Source of the DNA: Theodoxus fluviatilis | Lineage: Eukaryota > Mollusca > Gastropoda > Cycloneritida > Neritidae | Direction: 5' to 3' | Length of the DNA stretch: 64,000 nt | Assembly: GCA_034096865.1 (NCBI GenBank) | Contig: JAWQFJ010028290.1 | Span: 63,501-127,500, forward strand | Shown: positions 34,978-48,200 of the stretch, in pieces | Numbering within the stretch: position 1 is the stretch's first letter | How the letters are laid out: each line of letters opens with the position of its first letter | Made by a program: the position numbers and the translations under genes | Notes under the pieces: generated by a model | Databases searched by the model: none | The model's input: the letters and a program-made list of their open reading frames with translations, nothing else | Told to the model about the DNA's origin: nothing

Positions 34978-35175
34978 GCAGCGCTCTACTGATGTAGATG
35001 TAGATGTAGACATCCTGTATGACATGCCTCGCTGTCCTCCTCTGGGTACTGGTCAGGGAGTGGCCACCTTAGAGACTGACAGTGGGGAAAATATGAACCA
35101 ATACCTGTATTTTTTTAGAGCAATGTGGAACCTATTTTCCAGTGCTAATGTAGTGCCAGTACTTCCCCCTCTATA
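34978..35175 (+). CDS. Possible coding island, unknown
   Basis: An acceptor-like tgtttttgcag (ending about 34980) precedes an open frame reading STDVDVDVDILYDMPRCPPL...GVATLETDSGEN, ending at a stop near 35176. I recognise no domain. The DVDVDV stretch comes from a small gatgta repeat. It may be an exon of the same + strand gene as the islands at 35287 and 35529, but no donor is convincing. It could equally be chance ORF. Confidence 0.2.
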
Positions 35176-35286
35176 GGAAGGCTGCAGCTGGATTTTCTGT
35201 GTGGAGCTGCATGTACCTGTATCACTTCTATTGAAGTAGACAGCAGGGAGAAGCTGTAGACCTGAGAGATGAGGAGAATTCACTGC

Positions 35287-35479
35287 ACACCTCGACACCC
35301 TCCCAGGTCTGGATCGCCATTTTCAAGTTGTTGATGTATTCTATGCACAGTTAGTTCTTACTGGAAGTAGGGACAGCATTCGCAAGGAGTTCCATGGAAT
35401 GGTTGGAAGACTTGACAGGACTCGAGATGCTCTTGGACTTGTGGAAGAGCTTGGCACTGAGGCACAGCCAGTTCCATAA
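35287..35479 (+). CDS. Possible exon of an unknown + strand gene
   Basis: Open frame reading AHLDTLPGLDRHFQVVDVFY, then AQLVLTGSRDSIRKEFHGMV, then GRLDRTRDALGLVEELGTEA and QPVP before TAA at 35477. The composition (balanced, amphipathic, no low complexity) looks like real protein, unlike most ORFs in the window. The frame is closed upstream by TGA near 35272. Possible starts are an acceptor in the ctgtagacctgagag region or cctcccag at 35306. AATAAA occurs at 35501, just past the stop. I do not recognise the family; a terminal exon or a decayed gene fragment are both possible. Confidence 0.35.
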
Positions 35480-35528
35480 CTGCTTCTTTCATGATATTTT
35501 AATAAACCCAGTTTTCTCCATCCCAGGG

Positions 35529-35634
35529 ATAGAACCACGGCACTGCGCCTCGCACATCGTCCAACCCCAAAGCATGCTCGCCCATCTCCGCCTGTCAAAG
35601 ACATGGTTTCAACAAGCGAGTAGAGGCTGAGGGG
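35529..35634 (+). CDS. Possible terminal exon, unknown
   Basis: A good acceptor, ttttctccatcccag (ending 35528), precedes two alternative open frames. One reads DRTTALRLAHRPTPKHARPS and then PPVKDMVSTSE before TAG near 35628. The other reads IEPRHCASHIVQPQ...FQQASRG before TGA near 35634. An AATAAA at 36086 could end this transcript. No domain is recognised. Confidence 0.25.
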
Positions 35635-35705
35635 CTGACTGTGTACTCATGCAAGAGGGGAGAGCACTGGAGGGTGGGCTGGCAGGAACTGGTGTATATT
35701 CTAAA

Positions 35706-35746
35706 CAAGTTTGAAGGGTTGGGAAGTTCCCAACCCTTCAAACTTG
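35706..35746. repeat. Perfect 20 bp inverted repeat with 1 nt spacer
   Basis: The left arm 35706-35725 (caagtttgaa then gggttgggaa) is followed by a single g and its exact complement at 35727-35746. As RNA or single-stranded DNA it would form a 20 bp hairpin with almost no loop. No similar sequence flanks it. Confidence 0.95.
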
Positions 35747-36085
35747 CTTCTTACACGCGCAGGCTGTGAAGAGTATTTTTGTCAAGACAGTTGATGGCTT
35801 GTACAGAGATAACTTGCATGGATTTGGCAATGAAATCGTGGACTGATGAAATGTTTTGGTTCTTGCTGTAGTGTGTGGCAAATGTTGAAGAAGTTCTTTC
35901 TTTGCATGAGATTAGTTTTGTATAAGGGTTGGATGAATCTAATCATTGACTCCACACCCAATCACCAGAGTCGCAACCTTGGTTCTTACCAGCCACTGTA
36001 AGATGCAATACCAGTGCTGTTTGTCTGTCACCTTTGTGTATGCAAGCTGAAGTTGTATGCCTGAAATTGAGTGGTGTGATTCTGA

Positions 36086-36091
36086 AATAAA
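36086..36091 (+). promoter_or_regulatory. Poly(A) signal AATAAA candidate
   Basis: Hexamer in ctgaaataaagtgac, with a GT-rich stretch about 25 bp downstream (catgtggttttgtgtcttg). This is the arrangement expected of a + strand transcript end, about 450 bp after the possible exon at 35529-35634. Confidence 0.35.
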
Positions 36092-36134
36092 GTGACTATT
36101 TACATAGGACATGTGGTTTTGTGTCTTGTTTGCC

Positions 36135-36225
36135 ATGACAGTAGTAAACAGCACATTGACAGTAGTAAACAGCACATTGACAGTAGTAAACAGCACATTG
36201 ACAGTAGTAAACAGCACATTGACAG
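36135..36225. repeat. 21 bp repeat, about four copies
   Basis: Copies of acagtagtaaacagcacattg, exact except in the last copy. Confidence 0.95.
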
Positions 36226-36299
36226 TTGCTATCTCTTCTCCACAACAACTCAACAAGCAAATATCTGTGCACTTGCCTGGACAAGTTTCATTGTGCTGT

Positions 36300-39200
36300 T
36301 TGTGTGCTGGTGTACACATACTGGCAGTGACTGTGTGTGTGCTGGTGTACACACATACTGGCAGTGACCGTGTGCTGGTGTACACACATACTGGCAGTGA
36401 CTGTGTGTGTGCTGGTGTACACACATACTGGCAGTGACTGTGTGCTGGTGTACACACATACTGGCAGTGACTGTGTGTGTGCTGGTGTACACACATACTG
36501 GCAGTGACTGTCTGTGTGCTGGTGTACACACATACTGGCAGTGACTGTGTGCTGGTGTACACACATACTGGCAGTGACTGTGTGTGTGCTGGTGTACACA
36601 CATACTGGCAGTGACTGTGTGCTGGTGTACACACATACTGGCAGTGACTGTCTGTGTGCTGGTGTACACATACTGGCAGTGACTGTCTGTGTGCTGGTGT
36701 ACACACATACTGGCAGTGACTGTGTGTGTGCTGGTGTACACACATACTGGCAGTCAGTGACTGTCTGTGTGCTGGTGTACACACATACTGGCAGTGACTG
36801 TGTGCTGGTGTACACACATACTGGCAGTGACTGTGTGTGCTGGTGTACACACATACTGGCAGTGATTGTGTGCTGGTGTACACACATACTGGCAGTGACT
36901 GTGTGTGTGCTGGTGTACACACATACTGGCAGTGACTGTCTGTGTGCTGGTGTACACACATACTGGCAGTGACTGTCTGTGTGCTGGTGTACACACATAC
37001 TGGCAGTGACTGTGTGCTGGTGTACACACATACTGGCAGTGACTGTCTGTGTGCTGGTGTACACACATACTGGCAGTGACTGACTGTGTGCTGGTGTACA
37101 CACATACTGGCAGTGACTGTCTGTGTGCTGGTGTACACACATACTGGCAGTGACTGTGTGCTGGTGTACACACATACTGGCAGTGACTGTCTGTGTGCTG
37201 GTGTACACACATACTGGCAGTGACTGTGTGCTGGTGTACACACATACTGGCAGTGACTGTGTGCTGGTGTACACACATACTGGCAGTGACTGTCTGTGTG
37301 CTGGTGTACACACATACTGGCAGTGACTGTCTGTGTGCTGGTGTACACACATACTGGCAGTGACTGTGTGTGTGCTGGTGTACACACATACTGGCAGTGA
37401 CTGTGTGCTGGTTTACACATATACTGGCAGTGACTGTGTGTGTGCTGGTGTACACACATACTGGCAGTGACTGTGTGCTGGTGTACACACATACTGGCAG
37501 TGACTGTCTGTGTGCTGGTGTACACACATACTGGCAGTGACTGTGTGCTGGTGTACACACATACTGGCAGTGACTGTGTGCTGGTGTACACACATACTGG
37601 CAGTGACTGGCTGTGTGCTGGTGTACACACATACTGGCAGTGTCTGTTTGCTGGTGTACACACATACTGGCAGTGACTGTCTGTGTGCTGGTGTACACAC
37701 ATACTGGCAGTGACTGTGTGCTGGTGTACACACATACTGGCAGTGACTGTCTGTGTGCTGGTGTACACACATACTGGCAGTGACTGTGTGCTGGTGTACA
37801 CACATACTGGCAGTGACTGTGTGCTGGTGTACACACATACTGGCAGTGACTGTCTGTGTGCTGGTGTACACACATACTGGCAGTGACTGTGTGTGTGCTG
37901 GTGTACACACATACTGGCAGTGACTGTGTGCTGGTGTACACATATACTGGCAGTGACTGTCTGTGTGCTGGTGTACACACATACTGGCAGTGACTGTGTG
38001 CTGGTGTACACACATACTGGCAGTGACTGTCTGTGTGCTGGTGTACACACATACTGGCAGTGACTGTGTGCTGGTGTACACACATACTGGCAGTGACTGT
38101 GTGCTGGTGTACACACATACTGGCAGTGACTGTCTGTGTGCTGGTGTACACACATACTGGCAGTGACTGTCTGTGTGCTGGTGTACACACATACTGGCAG
38201 TGACTGTGTGTGTGCTGGTGTACACACATACTGGCAGTGACTGTCTGTGTGCTGGTGTACACACATACTGGCAGTGACTGTCTGTGTGCTGGTGTACACA
38301 CATACTGGCAGTGACTGTGTGCTGGTGTACACACATACTTGCAGTGACTGTCTGTGTGCTGGTGTACACACATACTGGCAGTGACTGTGTGCTGGTGTAC
38401 ACACATACTGACAGTGACTGTGTGCTGGTGTACACACATACTGGCAGTGACTGTGTGCTGGTGTACACACATACTGGCAGTGACTGTGTGCTGGTGTACA
38501 CACATACTGGCAGTGACTGTGTGCTGGTGTACACACATACTGGCAGTGACTGTGTGCTGGTGTACACACATACTGGCAGTGTCTGTGTGCTGGTGTACAT
38601 ACATACTGGCAGTGACTGTCTGTGTGCTGGTGTACACACATACTGGCAGTGACTGTGTGCTGGTGTACACACATACTGGCAGTGACTGTGTGCTGGTGTA
38701 CATACATACTGGCAGTGACTGTGTGCTGGTGTACACACATACTGGCAGTGACTGTGTGCTGGTGAACACACATACTGGCAGTGACTGTCTGTGTGCTGGT
38801 GTACACACATACTGGCAGTGACTGTCTGTGTGCTGGTGTACACACATACTGGCAGTGACTGTGTGCTGGTGTACACACATACTGGCAGTGACTGTGTGTG
38901 TGCTGGTGTACACATACTGGCAGTGTCTGTGTGTGTGCTGGTGTACACACATACTGGCAGTGACTGTGTGCTGGTGTACACACATACTGGCAGTGACTGT
39001 GTGTGTGCTGGTGTACACACATACTGGCAGTGACTGTGTGCTGGTGTACACACATACTGGCAGTGACTGTGTGTGTGCTGGTGTACACACATACTGGCAG
39101 TGACTGTGTGTGTGCTGGTGTACACACATACTGGCAGTGACTGTGTGCTGGTGTACACACATACTGGCAGTGACTGTCTGTGTGTTGGTGTACGCACATA

Positions 39201-42200
39201 CTGGCAGTGACTGTGTGCTGGTGTACACACATACTGGCAGTGACTGTGTGTGTGCTGGTGTACATACATACTGGCAGTGACTGTGTGTGTGCTGGTGTAC
39301 ACACATACTGGCAGTGACTGTGTGCTGGTGTACACACATACTGGCAGTGACTGTGTGTGTGCTGGTGTACACACATACTGGCAGTGACTGTGTGCTGGTG
39401 TACACACATACTGGCAGTGACTGTGTGCTGGTGTACACATACTGGCAGTGACTGTGTGCTGGTGTACACACATACTGGCAGTGACTGTGTGCTGGTGTAC
39501 ACTCATACTGGCAGTGACTGTGTGTGTGCTGGTGTACATACATACTGGCAGTGACTGTCTATGTGCTGGTGTACACACATACTGGCAGTGACTGTGTGCT
39601 GGTGTACTCACATACTAGCAGTGACTGTCTGTGTGCTGGTGTACACACATACTGGCAGTGACTGTGTGTGTGCTGGTGTACACACATACTGGCAGTGACT
39701 GTCTGTGTGCTGGTGTACACACATACTGGCAGTGACTGTGTGTGTGCTGGTGTACACACATACTGGCAGTGACTGTGTGCTGGTTTACACATATACTGGC
39801 AGTGACTGTCTGTGTGCTGGTGTACACACATACTGGCAGTGACTGTGTGCTGGTGTACACACATACTGGCAGTGACTGTCTGTGTGCTGGTGTACACACA
39901 TACTGGCAGTGACTGTGTGCTGGTGTACACACATACTGGCAGTGACTGTCTGTGTGCTGGTGTACACACATACTGGCAGTGACTGGCTGTGTGCTGGTGT
40001 ACACACATACTGGCAGTGTCTGTGTGCTGGTGTACACACATACTGGCAGTGACTGTCTGTGTGCTGGTGTACACACATACTGGCAGTGACTGTGTGCTGG
40101 TGTACACACATACTGGCAGTGACTGTCTGTGTGCTGGTGTACACACATACTGGCAGTGACTGTGTGCTGGTGTACACACATACTGGCAGTGACTGTGTGC
40201 TGGTGTACACACATACTGGCAGTGACTGTCTGTGTGCTGGTGTACACACATACTGGCAGTGACTGTGTGTGTGCTGGTGTACACACATACTGGCAGTGAC
40301 TGTGTGCTGGTGTACACATATACTGGCAGTGACTGTCTGTGTGCTGGTGTACACACATACTGGCAGTGACTGTGTGCTGGTGTACACACATACTGGCAGT
40401 GACTGTCTGTGTGCTGGTGTACACACATACTGGCAGTGACTGTGTGCTGGTGTACACACATACTGGCAGTGACTGTGTGCTGGTGTACACACATACTGGC
40501 AGTGACTGTCTGTGTGCTGGTGTACACACATACTGGCAGTGACTGTCTGTGTGCTGGTGTACACACATACTGGCAGTGATTGTGTGTGTGCTGGTGTACA
40601 CACATACTGGGAGTGACTGTCTGTGTGCTGGTGTACACACATACTGGCAGTGACTGTCTGTGTGCTGGTGTACACACATACTGGCAGTGACTGTGTGCTG
40701 GTGTACACACATACTGGCAGTGACTGTGTGCTGGTGTACACACATACTGGCAGTGACTGTGTGCTGGTGTACACACATACTGACAGTGACTGTGTGCTGG
40801 TGTACATACATACTGGCAGTGACTCTGTGTGCTGGTGTACACACATACTGGCAGTGACTGTGTGCTGGTGTACACACATACTGGCAGTGACTGTGTGCTG
40901 GTGTACACACATACTGGCAGTGACTGTGTGCTGGTGTACATACATAATGGCAGTGACTGTGTGCTGGTGTACACACATACTGGCAGTGACTGTCTGTGTG
41001 CTGGTGTACACACATACTGGCAGTGACTGTGTGCTGGTGTACACACATACTGGCAGTGACTGTGTGCTGGTGTACACACATACTGGCAGTGACTGTCTGT
41101 GTGCTGGTGTACACACATACTGGCAGTGACTGTCTGTGTGCTGGTGTACACACATACTGGCAGTGACTGTGTGCTGGTGTACACACATACTGGCAGTGAC
41201 TGTGTGTGTGCTGGTGTACACATACTGGCAGTGTCTGTGTGTGTGCTGGTGTACACACATACTGGCAGTGACTGTGTGCTGGTGTACACACATACTGGCA
41301 GTGACTGTGTGTGTGCTGGTGTACACACATACTGGCAGTGACTGTGTGCTGGTGTACACACATACTGGAAGTGACTGTGTGTGTGCTGGTGTACACACAT
41401 ACTGGCAGTGACTGTGTGTGTGCTGGTGTACACACATACTGGCAGTGACTGTGTGCTGGTGTACACACATACTGGCAGTGACTGTCTGTGTGCTGGTGTA
41501 CGCACATACTGGCAGTGACTGTGTGCTGGTGTACACACATACTGGCAGTGACTGTGTGTGTGCTGGTGTACATACATACTGGCAGTGACTGTGTGTGTGC
41601 TGGTGTACACACATACTGGCAGTGACTGTGTGCTGGTGTACACACATACTGGCAGTGACTGTCTGTGTGCTGGTGTACACACATACTGGCAGTGACTGTG
41701 TGCTGGTGTACACACATACTGGCAGTGACTGTGTGCTGGTGTACACATACTGGCAGTGAATGTGTGCTGGTGTACACACATACTGGCAGTGACTGTCTGT
41801 GTGCTGGTGTACACACATACTGGCAGTGACTGTGTGTGTGCTGGTGTACATACATACTGGCAGTGACTGTCTGTGTGCTGGTGTACACACATACTGGCAG
41901 TGACTGTGTGCTGGTGTACTCACATACTAGCAGTGACTGTCTGTGTGCTGGTGTACACACATACTGGCAGTGACTGTGTGTGTGCTGGTGTAAACACATA
42001 CTGGCAGTGACTGTGTGCTGGTGTACACACATACTGGCAGTGACTGTGTGCTGGTGTACACACATACTGGCAGTGACTGTCTGTGTGCTGGTGTACACAC
42101 ATACTGGCAGTGACTGTGTGCTGGTGTACTCACATACTGGCAGTGACTGTCTGTGTGCTGGTGTACACACATACTGGCAGTGACTGTCTGTGTGCTGGTG

Positions 42201-45200
42201 TACACACATACTGGCAGTGACTGTGTGTGTGCTGGTGTACACACATACTGGCAGTGACTGTGTGTGCTGGTGTACACACATACTGGCAGTGACTGTGTGC
42301 TGGTGTACACACATACTGGCAGTGACTGTGTGCTGGTGTACACACATACTGGCAGTGACTGTGTGCTGGTGTACACAAATACTGGCAGTGACTGTCTGTG
42401 TGCTGGTGTACACACATACTGGCAGTGACTGTGTGCTGGTGTACACACATACTGGCAGTGACTGTGTGCTGGTGTACACACATACTGGCAGTGACTGTCT
42501 GTGTGCTGGTGTACACACATACTGGCAGTGACTGTCTGTGTGCTGGTGTACACACATACTGGCAGTGACTGTGTGCTGGTGTACACACATACTGGCAGTG
42601 ACTGTCTGTGTGCTGGTGTACACACATACTGGCAGTGACTGTGTGCTGGTGTACACACATACTGGCAGTGACTGTGTGCTGGTGTACACACATACTGGCA
42701 GTGACTGTCTGTGTGCTGGTGTACACACATACTAGCAGTGACTGTCTGTGTGCTGGTGTACACACATACTGGCAGTGACTGTGTGTGTGCTGGTGTACAC
42801 ACATACTGGCAGTGACTGTGTGTTGGTTTACACATATACTGGCAGTGACTGTCTGTGTGCTGGTGTACACACATACTGGCAGTGACTGTGTGCTGGTGTA
42901 CACACATACTGGCAGTGACTGTCTGTATGCTGGTGTGCACACACATACTGGCAGTGACTGTGTGCTGGTGTACACACATACTGGCAGTGACTGTGTGCTG
43001 GTGTACACACATACTGGCAGTGACTGGCTGTGTGCTGGTGTACACACATACTGGCAGTGTCTGTGTGCTGGTGTACACGCATACTGGCAGTGACTGTCTG
43101 TGTGCTGGTGTACACACATACTGGCAGTGACTGTGTGCTGGTGTACTCACATACTAGCAGTGACTGTCTGTGTGCTGGTGTACGCACATACTGGCAGTGA
43201 CTGTGTGTGTGCTGGTGTAAACACATACTGGCAGTGACTGTGTGCTGGTGTACACACATACTGGCAGTGACTGTGTGCTGGTGTACACACATACTGGCAG
43301 TGACTGTCTGTGTGCTGGTGTACACACATACTGGCAGTGACTGTGTGCTGGTGTACTCACATACTGGCAGTGACTGTCTGTGTGCTGGTGTACACACATA
43401 CTGGCAGTGACTGTCTGTGTGCTGGTGTACACACATACTGGCAGTGACTGTGTGTGTGCTGGTGTACACACATACTGGCAGTGACTGTCTGTGTGCTGGT
43501 GTACACACATACTGCCAGTGACTGTGTGCTGGTGTACACACATACTGGCAGTGACTGTGTGCTGGTGTACACGCATACTGGCAGTGACTGTGCTGGTGTA
43601 CACACATACTGGCAGTGACTGTGTGCTGGTGTACACAAATACTGGCAGTGACTGTCTGTGTGCTGGTGTACACACATACTGGCAGTGACTGTGTGCTGGT
43701 GTACACACATACTGGCAGTGACTGTGTGCTGGTGTACACACATACTGGCAGTGACTGTCTGTGTGCCGGTGTACACACATACTGGCAGTGACTGTGTGCT
43801 GGTGTACACACATACTGGCAGTGACTGTCTGTGTGCTGGTGTACACACATACTTGCAGTGACTGTGTGCTGGTGTACACACATACTGGCAGTGACTGTCT
43901 GTGTGCTGGTGTACACACATACTGGCAGTGACTGTGTGCTGGTGTACACACATACTGGCAGTGACTGTGTGCTGGTGTACACGAACATACTGGCAGTGAC
44001 TGTCTGTGTGCTGGTGTACACACATACTAGCAGTGACTGTCTGTGTGCTGGTGTACACACATACTGGCAGTGACTGTGTGTGTGCTGGTGTACACACATA
44101 CTGGCAGTGACTGTGTGCTGGTTTACACATATACTGGCAGTGACTGTCTGTGTGCTGGTGTACACACATACTGGCAGTGACTGTGTGCTGGTGTACACAC
44201 ATACTGGCAGTGACTGTCTGTGTGCTGGTGTACACACATACTGGCAGTGACTGTGTGCTGGTGTACACACATACTGGCAGTGACTGTGTGCTGGTGTACA
44301 CACATACTGGCAGTGACTGGCTGTGTGCTGGTGTACACACATACTGGCAGTGTCTGTGTGCTGGTGTACACACATACTGGCAGTGACTGTCTGTGTGCTG
44401 GTGTACACACATACTGGCAGTGACTGTGTGCTGGTGTACACACATACTGGCAGTGACTGTGTGCTGGTGTACACATATACTGGCAGTGACTGTCTGTGTG
44501 CTGGTGTACACACATACTGGCAGTGACTGTGTGCTGGTGTACACACATACTGGCAGTGACTGTCTGTGTGCTGGTGAACACACATCCTGGCAGTGACTGT
44601 GTGCTGGTGTACACATACTGGCAGTGACTGTGTGCTGGTGTACACACATACTGGCAGTGACTGTCTGTGTGCTGGTGTACACACATACTGGCAGTGACTG
44701 TGTGTGTGCTGGTGTACACACATACTGGCAGTGACTGTGTGCTGGTGTACACACATACTGGCAGTGACTGTGTGTGCTGGTGTACACACATACTGGCAGT
44801 GACTGTGTGCTGGTGTACACACATACTGGCAGTGACTGTCTGTGTGCTGGTGTACACACATACTGGCAGTGACTGTGTGCTGGTGTACACACATACTGGC
44901 AGTGACTGTTGTGTGCTGGTGTACACACATACTGGCAGTGACTGTGTGCTGGTGTACACACATACTGGCAGTGACTGTCTGTGTGCTGGTGTACACACAT
45001 ACTGGCAGTGACTGTGTGCTGGTGTACACACATACTGACAGTGACTGTGTGCTGGTGTACACACATACTGGCAGTGACTGTGTGCTGGTGTACACACATA
45101 CTGGCAGTGACTGTGTGCTGGTGTACACACATACTGGCAGTGACTGTGTGCTGGTGTACACACATACTGGCAGTGACTGTGTGCTGGTGTACACACATAC

Positions 45201-48200
45201 TGGCAGTGACTGTCTGTGTGCTGGTGAACACACATCCTGGCAGTGACTGTGTGCTGGTGTTCACACATACTGGCAGTGACTGTGTGCTGGTGTACACACA
45301 TACTGGCAGTGACTGTCTGTGTGCTGGTGTACACACATACTGGCAGTGACTGTGTGTGTGCTGGTGTACACACATACTGGCAGTGACTGTGTGCTGGTGT
45401 ACACATATACTGGCAGTGACTGTCTGTGTGCTGGTGTACACACATACTGGCAGTGACTGTGTGCTGGTGTACACACATACTGGCAGTGACTGTCTGTGTG
45501 CTGGTGTACACACATACTGGCAGTGATTGTGTGCTGGTGTACACACATACTGGCAGTGATTGTGTGCTGGTGTACACACATACTGGCAGTGACTGTCTGT
45601 GTGCTGGTGTACACACATACTGGCAGTGACTGTCTGTGTGCTGGTGTACACACATACTGGCAGTGACTGTGTGTGTGCTGGTGTACACACATACTGGCAG
45701 TGACTGTGTGCTGGTGTACACACATACTGGCAGTGACTGTCTGTGTGCTGGTGTACACACATACTGGCAGTGACTGTGTGCTGGTGTACACACATACTGA
45801 CAGTGACTGTGTGCTGGTGTACACACATACTGGCAGTGACTGTGTGCTGGTGTACACACATACTGGCAGTGTCTGTGTGCTGGTGTACATACATAGTGGC
45901 AGTGACTGTCTGTGTGCTGGTGTACACACATACTGGCAGTGACTGTGTGCTGGTGTACACACATACTGGCAGTGACTGTGTGCTGGTGTACACACATACT
46001 GGCAGTGACTGTGTGCTGGTGTACATACATACTGGCAGTGACTGTGTGCTGGTGTACACACATACTGGCAGTGACTGTGTGCTGGTGTACACACATACTG
46101 GCAGTGACTGTGTGCTGGTGTACACACATACTGGCAGTGACTGTGTGCTGGTGTACACACATACTGGCAGTGACTGTCTGTGTGCTGGTGTACACACATA
46201 CTGGCAGTGACTGTCTGTGTGCTGGTGTACACACATACTGGCAGTGACTGTGTGCTGGTGTACACACATACTGGCAGTGACTGTGTGTGTGCTGGTGTAC
46301 ACATACTGGCAGTGTCTGTGTGTGTGCTGGTGTACACACATACTGGCAGTGACTGTGTGCTGGTGTACACACATACTGGCAGTGACTGTGTGTGTGCTGG
46401 TGTACACACATACTGGCAGTGACTGTGTGCTGGTGTACACACATACTGGCAGTGACTGTCTGTGTGCTGGTGTACACACATACTGGCAGTGACTGTGTGC
46501 TGGTGTACACACATACTGGCAGTGACTGTCTGTGTGCTGGTGTACACACATACTGGCAGTGACTGTGTGCTGGTGTACACACATACTGGCAGTGACTGTC
46601 TGTGTGCTGGTGTACACACATACTGGCAGTGACTGTGTGCTGGTGTACACACATACTGGCAGTGACTGTGTGCTGGTGTACACACATACTGGCAGTGACT
46701 GTCTGTGTGCTGGTGTACACACATACTAGCAGTGACTGTCTGTGTGCTGGTGTACACACATACTGGCAGTGACTGTGTGTGTGCTGGTGTACACACATAC
46801 TGGCAGTGACTGTGTGCTGGTTTACACATATACTGGCAGTGACTGTCTGTGTGCTGGTGTACACACATACTGGCAGTGACTGTGTGCTGGTGTACACACA
46901 TACTGGCAGTGACTGTCTGTGTGCTGGTGTACACACATACTGGCAGTGACTGTGTGCTGGTGTACACACATACTGGCAGTGACTGTGTGCTGGTGTACAC
47001 ACATACTGGCAGTGACTGGCTGTGTGCTGGTGCACACACATACTGGCAGTGTCTGTGTGCTGGTGTACACACATACTGGCAGTGACTGTCTGTGTGCTGG
47101 TGTACACACATACTGGCAGTGACTGTGTGCTGGTGTACACACATACTGGCAGTGACTGTCTGTGTGCTGGTGAACACACATCCTGGCAGTGACTGTGTGC
47201 TGGTGTACACACATACTGGCAGTGACTGTGTGCTGGTGTACACACATACTGGCAGTGACTGTCTGTGTGCTGGTGTACACACATACTGGCAGTGACTGTG
47301 TGTGTGCTGGTGTACACACATACTGGCAGTGACTGTGTGCTGGTGTACACATATACTGGCAGTGACTGTCTGTGTGCTGGTGTACACACATACTGGCAGT
47401 GACTGTGTGCTGGTGTACACACATACTGGCAGTGACTGTCTGTGTGCTGGTGTACACACATACTGGCAGTGACTGTGTGCTGGTGTACACACATACTGGC
47501 AGTGATTGTGTGCTGGTGTACACACATACTGGCAGTGATTGTGTGCTGGTGTACACACATACTGGCAGTGACTGTCTGTGTGCTGGTGTACACACATACT
47601 GGCAGTGACTGTCTGTGTGCTGGTGTACACACATACTGGCAGTGACTGTGTGTGTGCTGGTGTACACACATACTGGCAGTGACTGTGTGCTGGTGTACAC
47701 ACATACTGGCAGTGACTGTCTGTGTGCTGGTGTACACACATACTGGCAGTGACTGTGTGCTGGTGTACACACATACTGACAGTGACTGTGTGCTGGTGTA
47801 CACACATACTGGCAGTGACTGTGTGCTGGTGTACACACATACTGGCAGTGACTGTGTGCTGGTGTACACACATACTGGCAGTGACTGTGTGCTGGTGTAC
47901 ACACATACTGGCAGTGACTGTGTGCTGGTGTACACACATACTGGCAGTGTCTGTGTGCTGGTGTACATACATACTGGCAGTGACTGTCTGTGTGCTGGTG
48001 TACACACATACTGGCAGTGACTGTGTGCTGGTGTACACACATACTGGCAGTGACTGTGTGCTGGTGTACACACATACTGGCAGTGACTGTGTGCTGGTGT
48101 ACATACATACTGGCAGTGACTGTGTGCTGGTGTACACACATACTGGCAGTGACTGTGCTGGTGTACACACATACTGGCAGTGACTGTGTGCTGGTGTACA

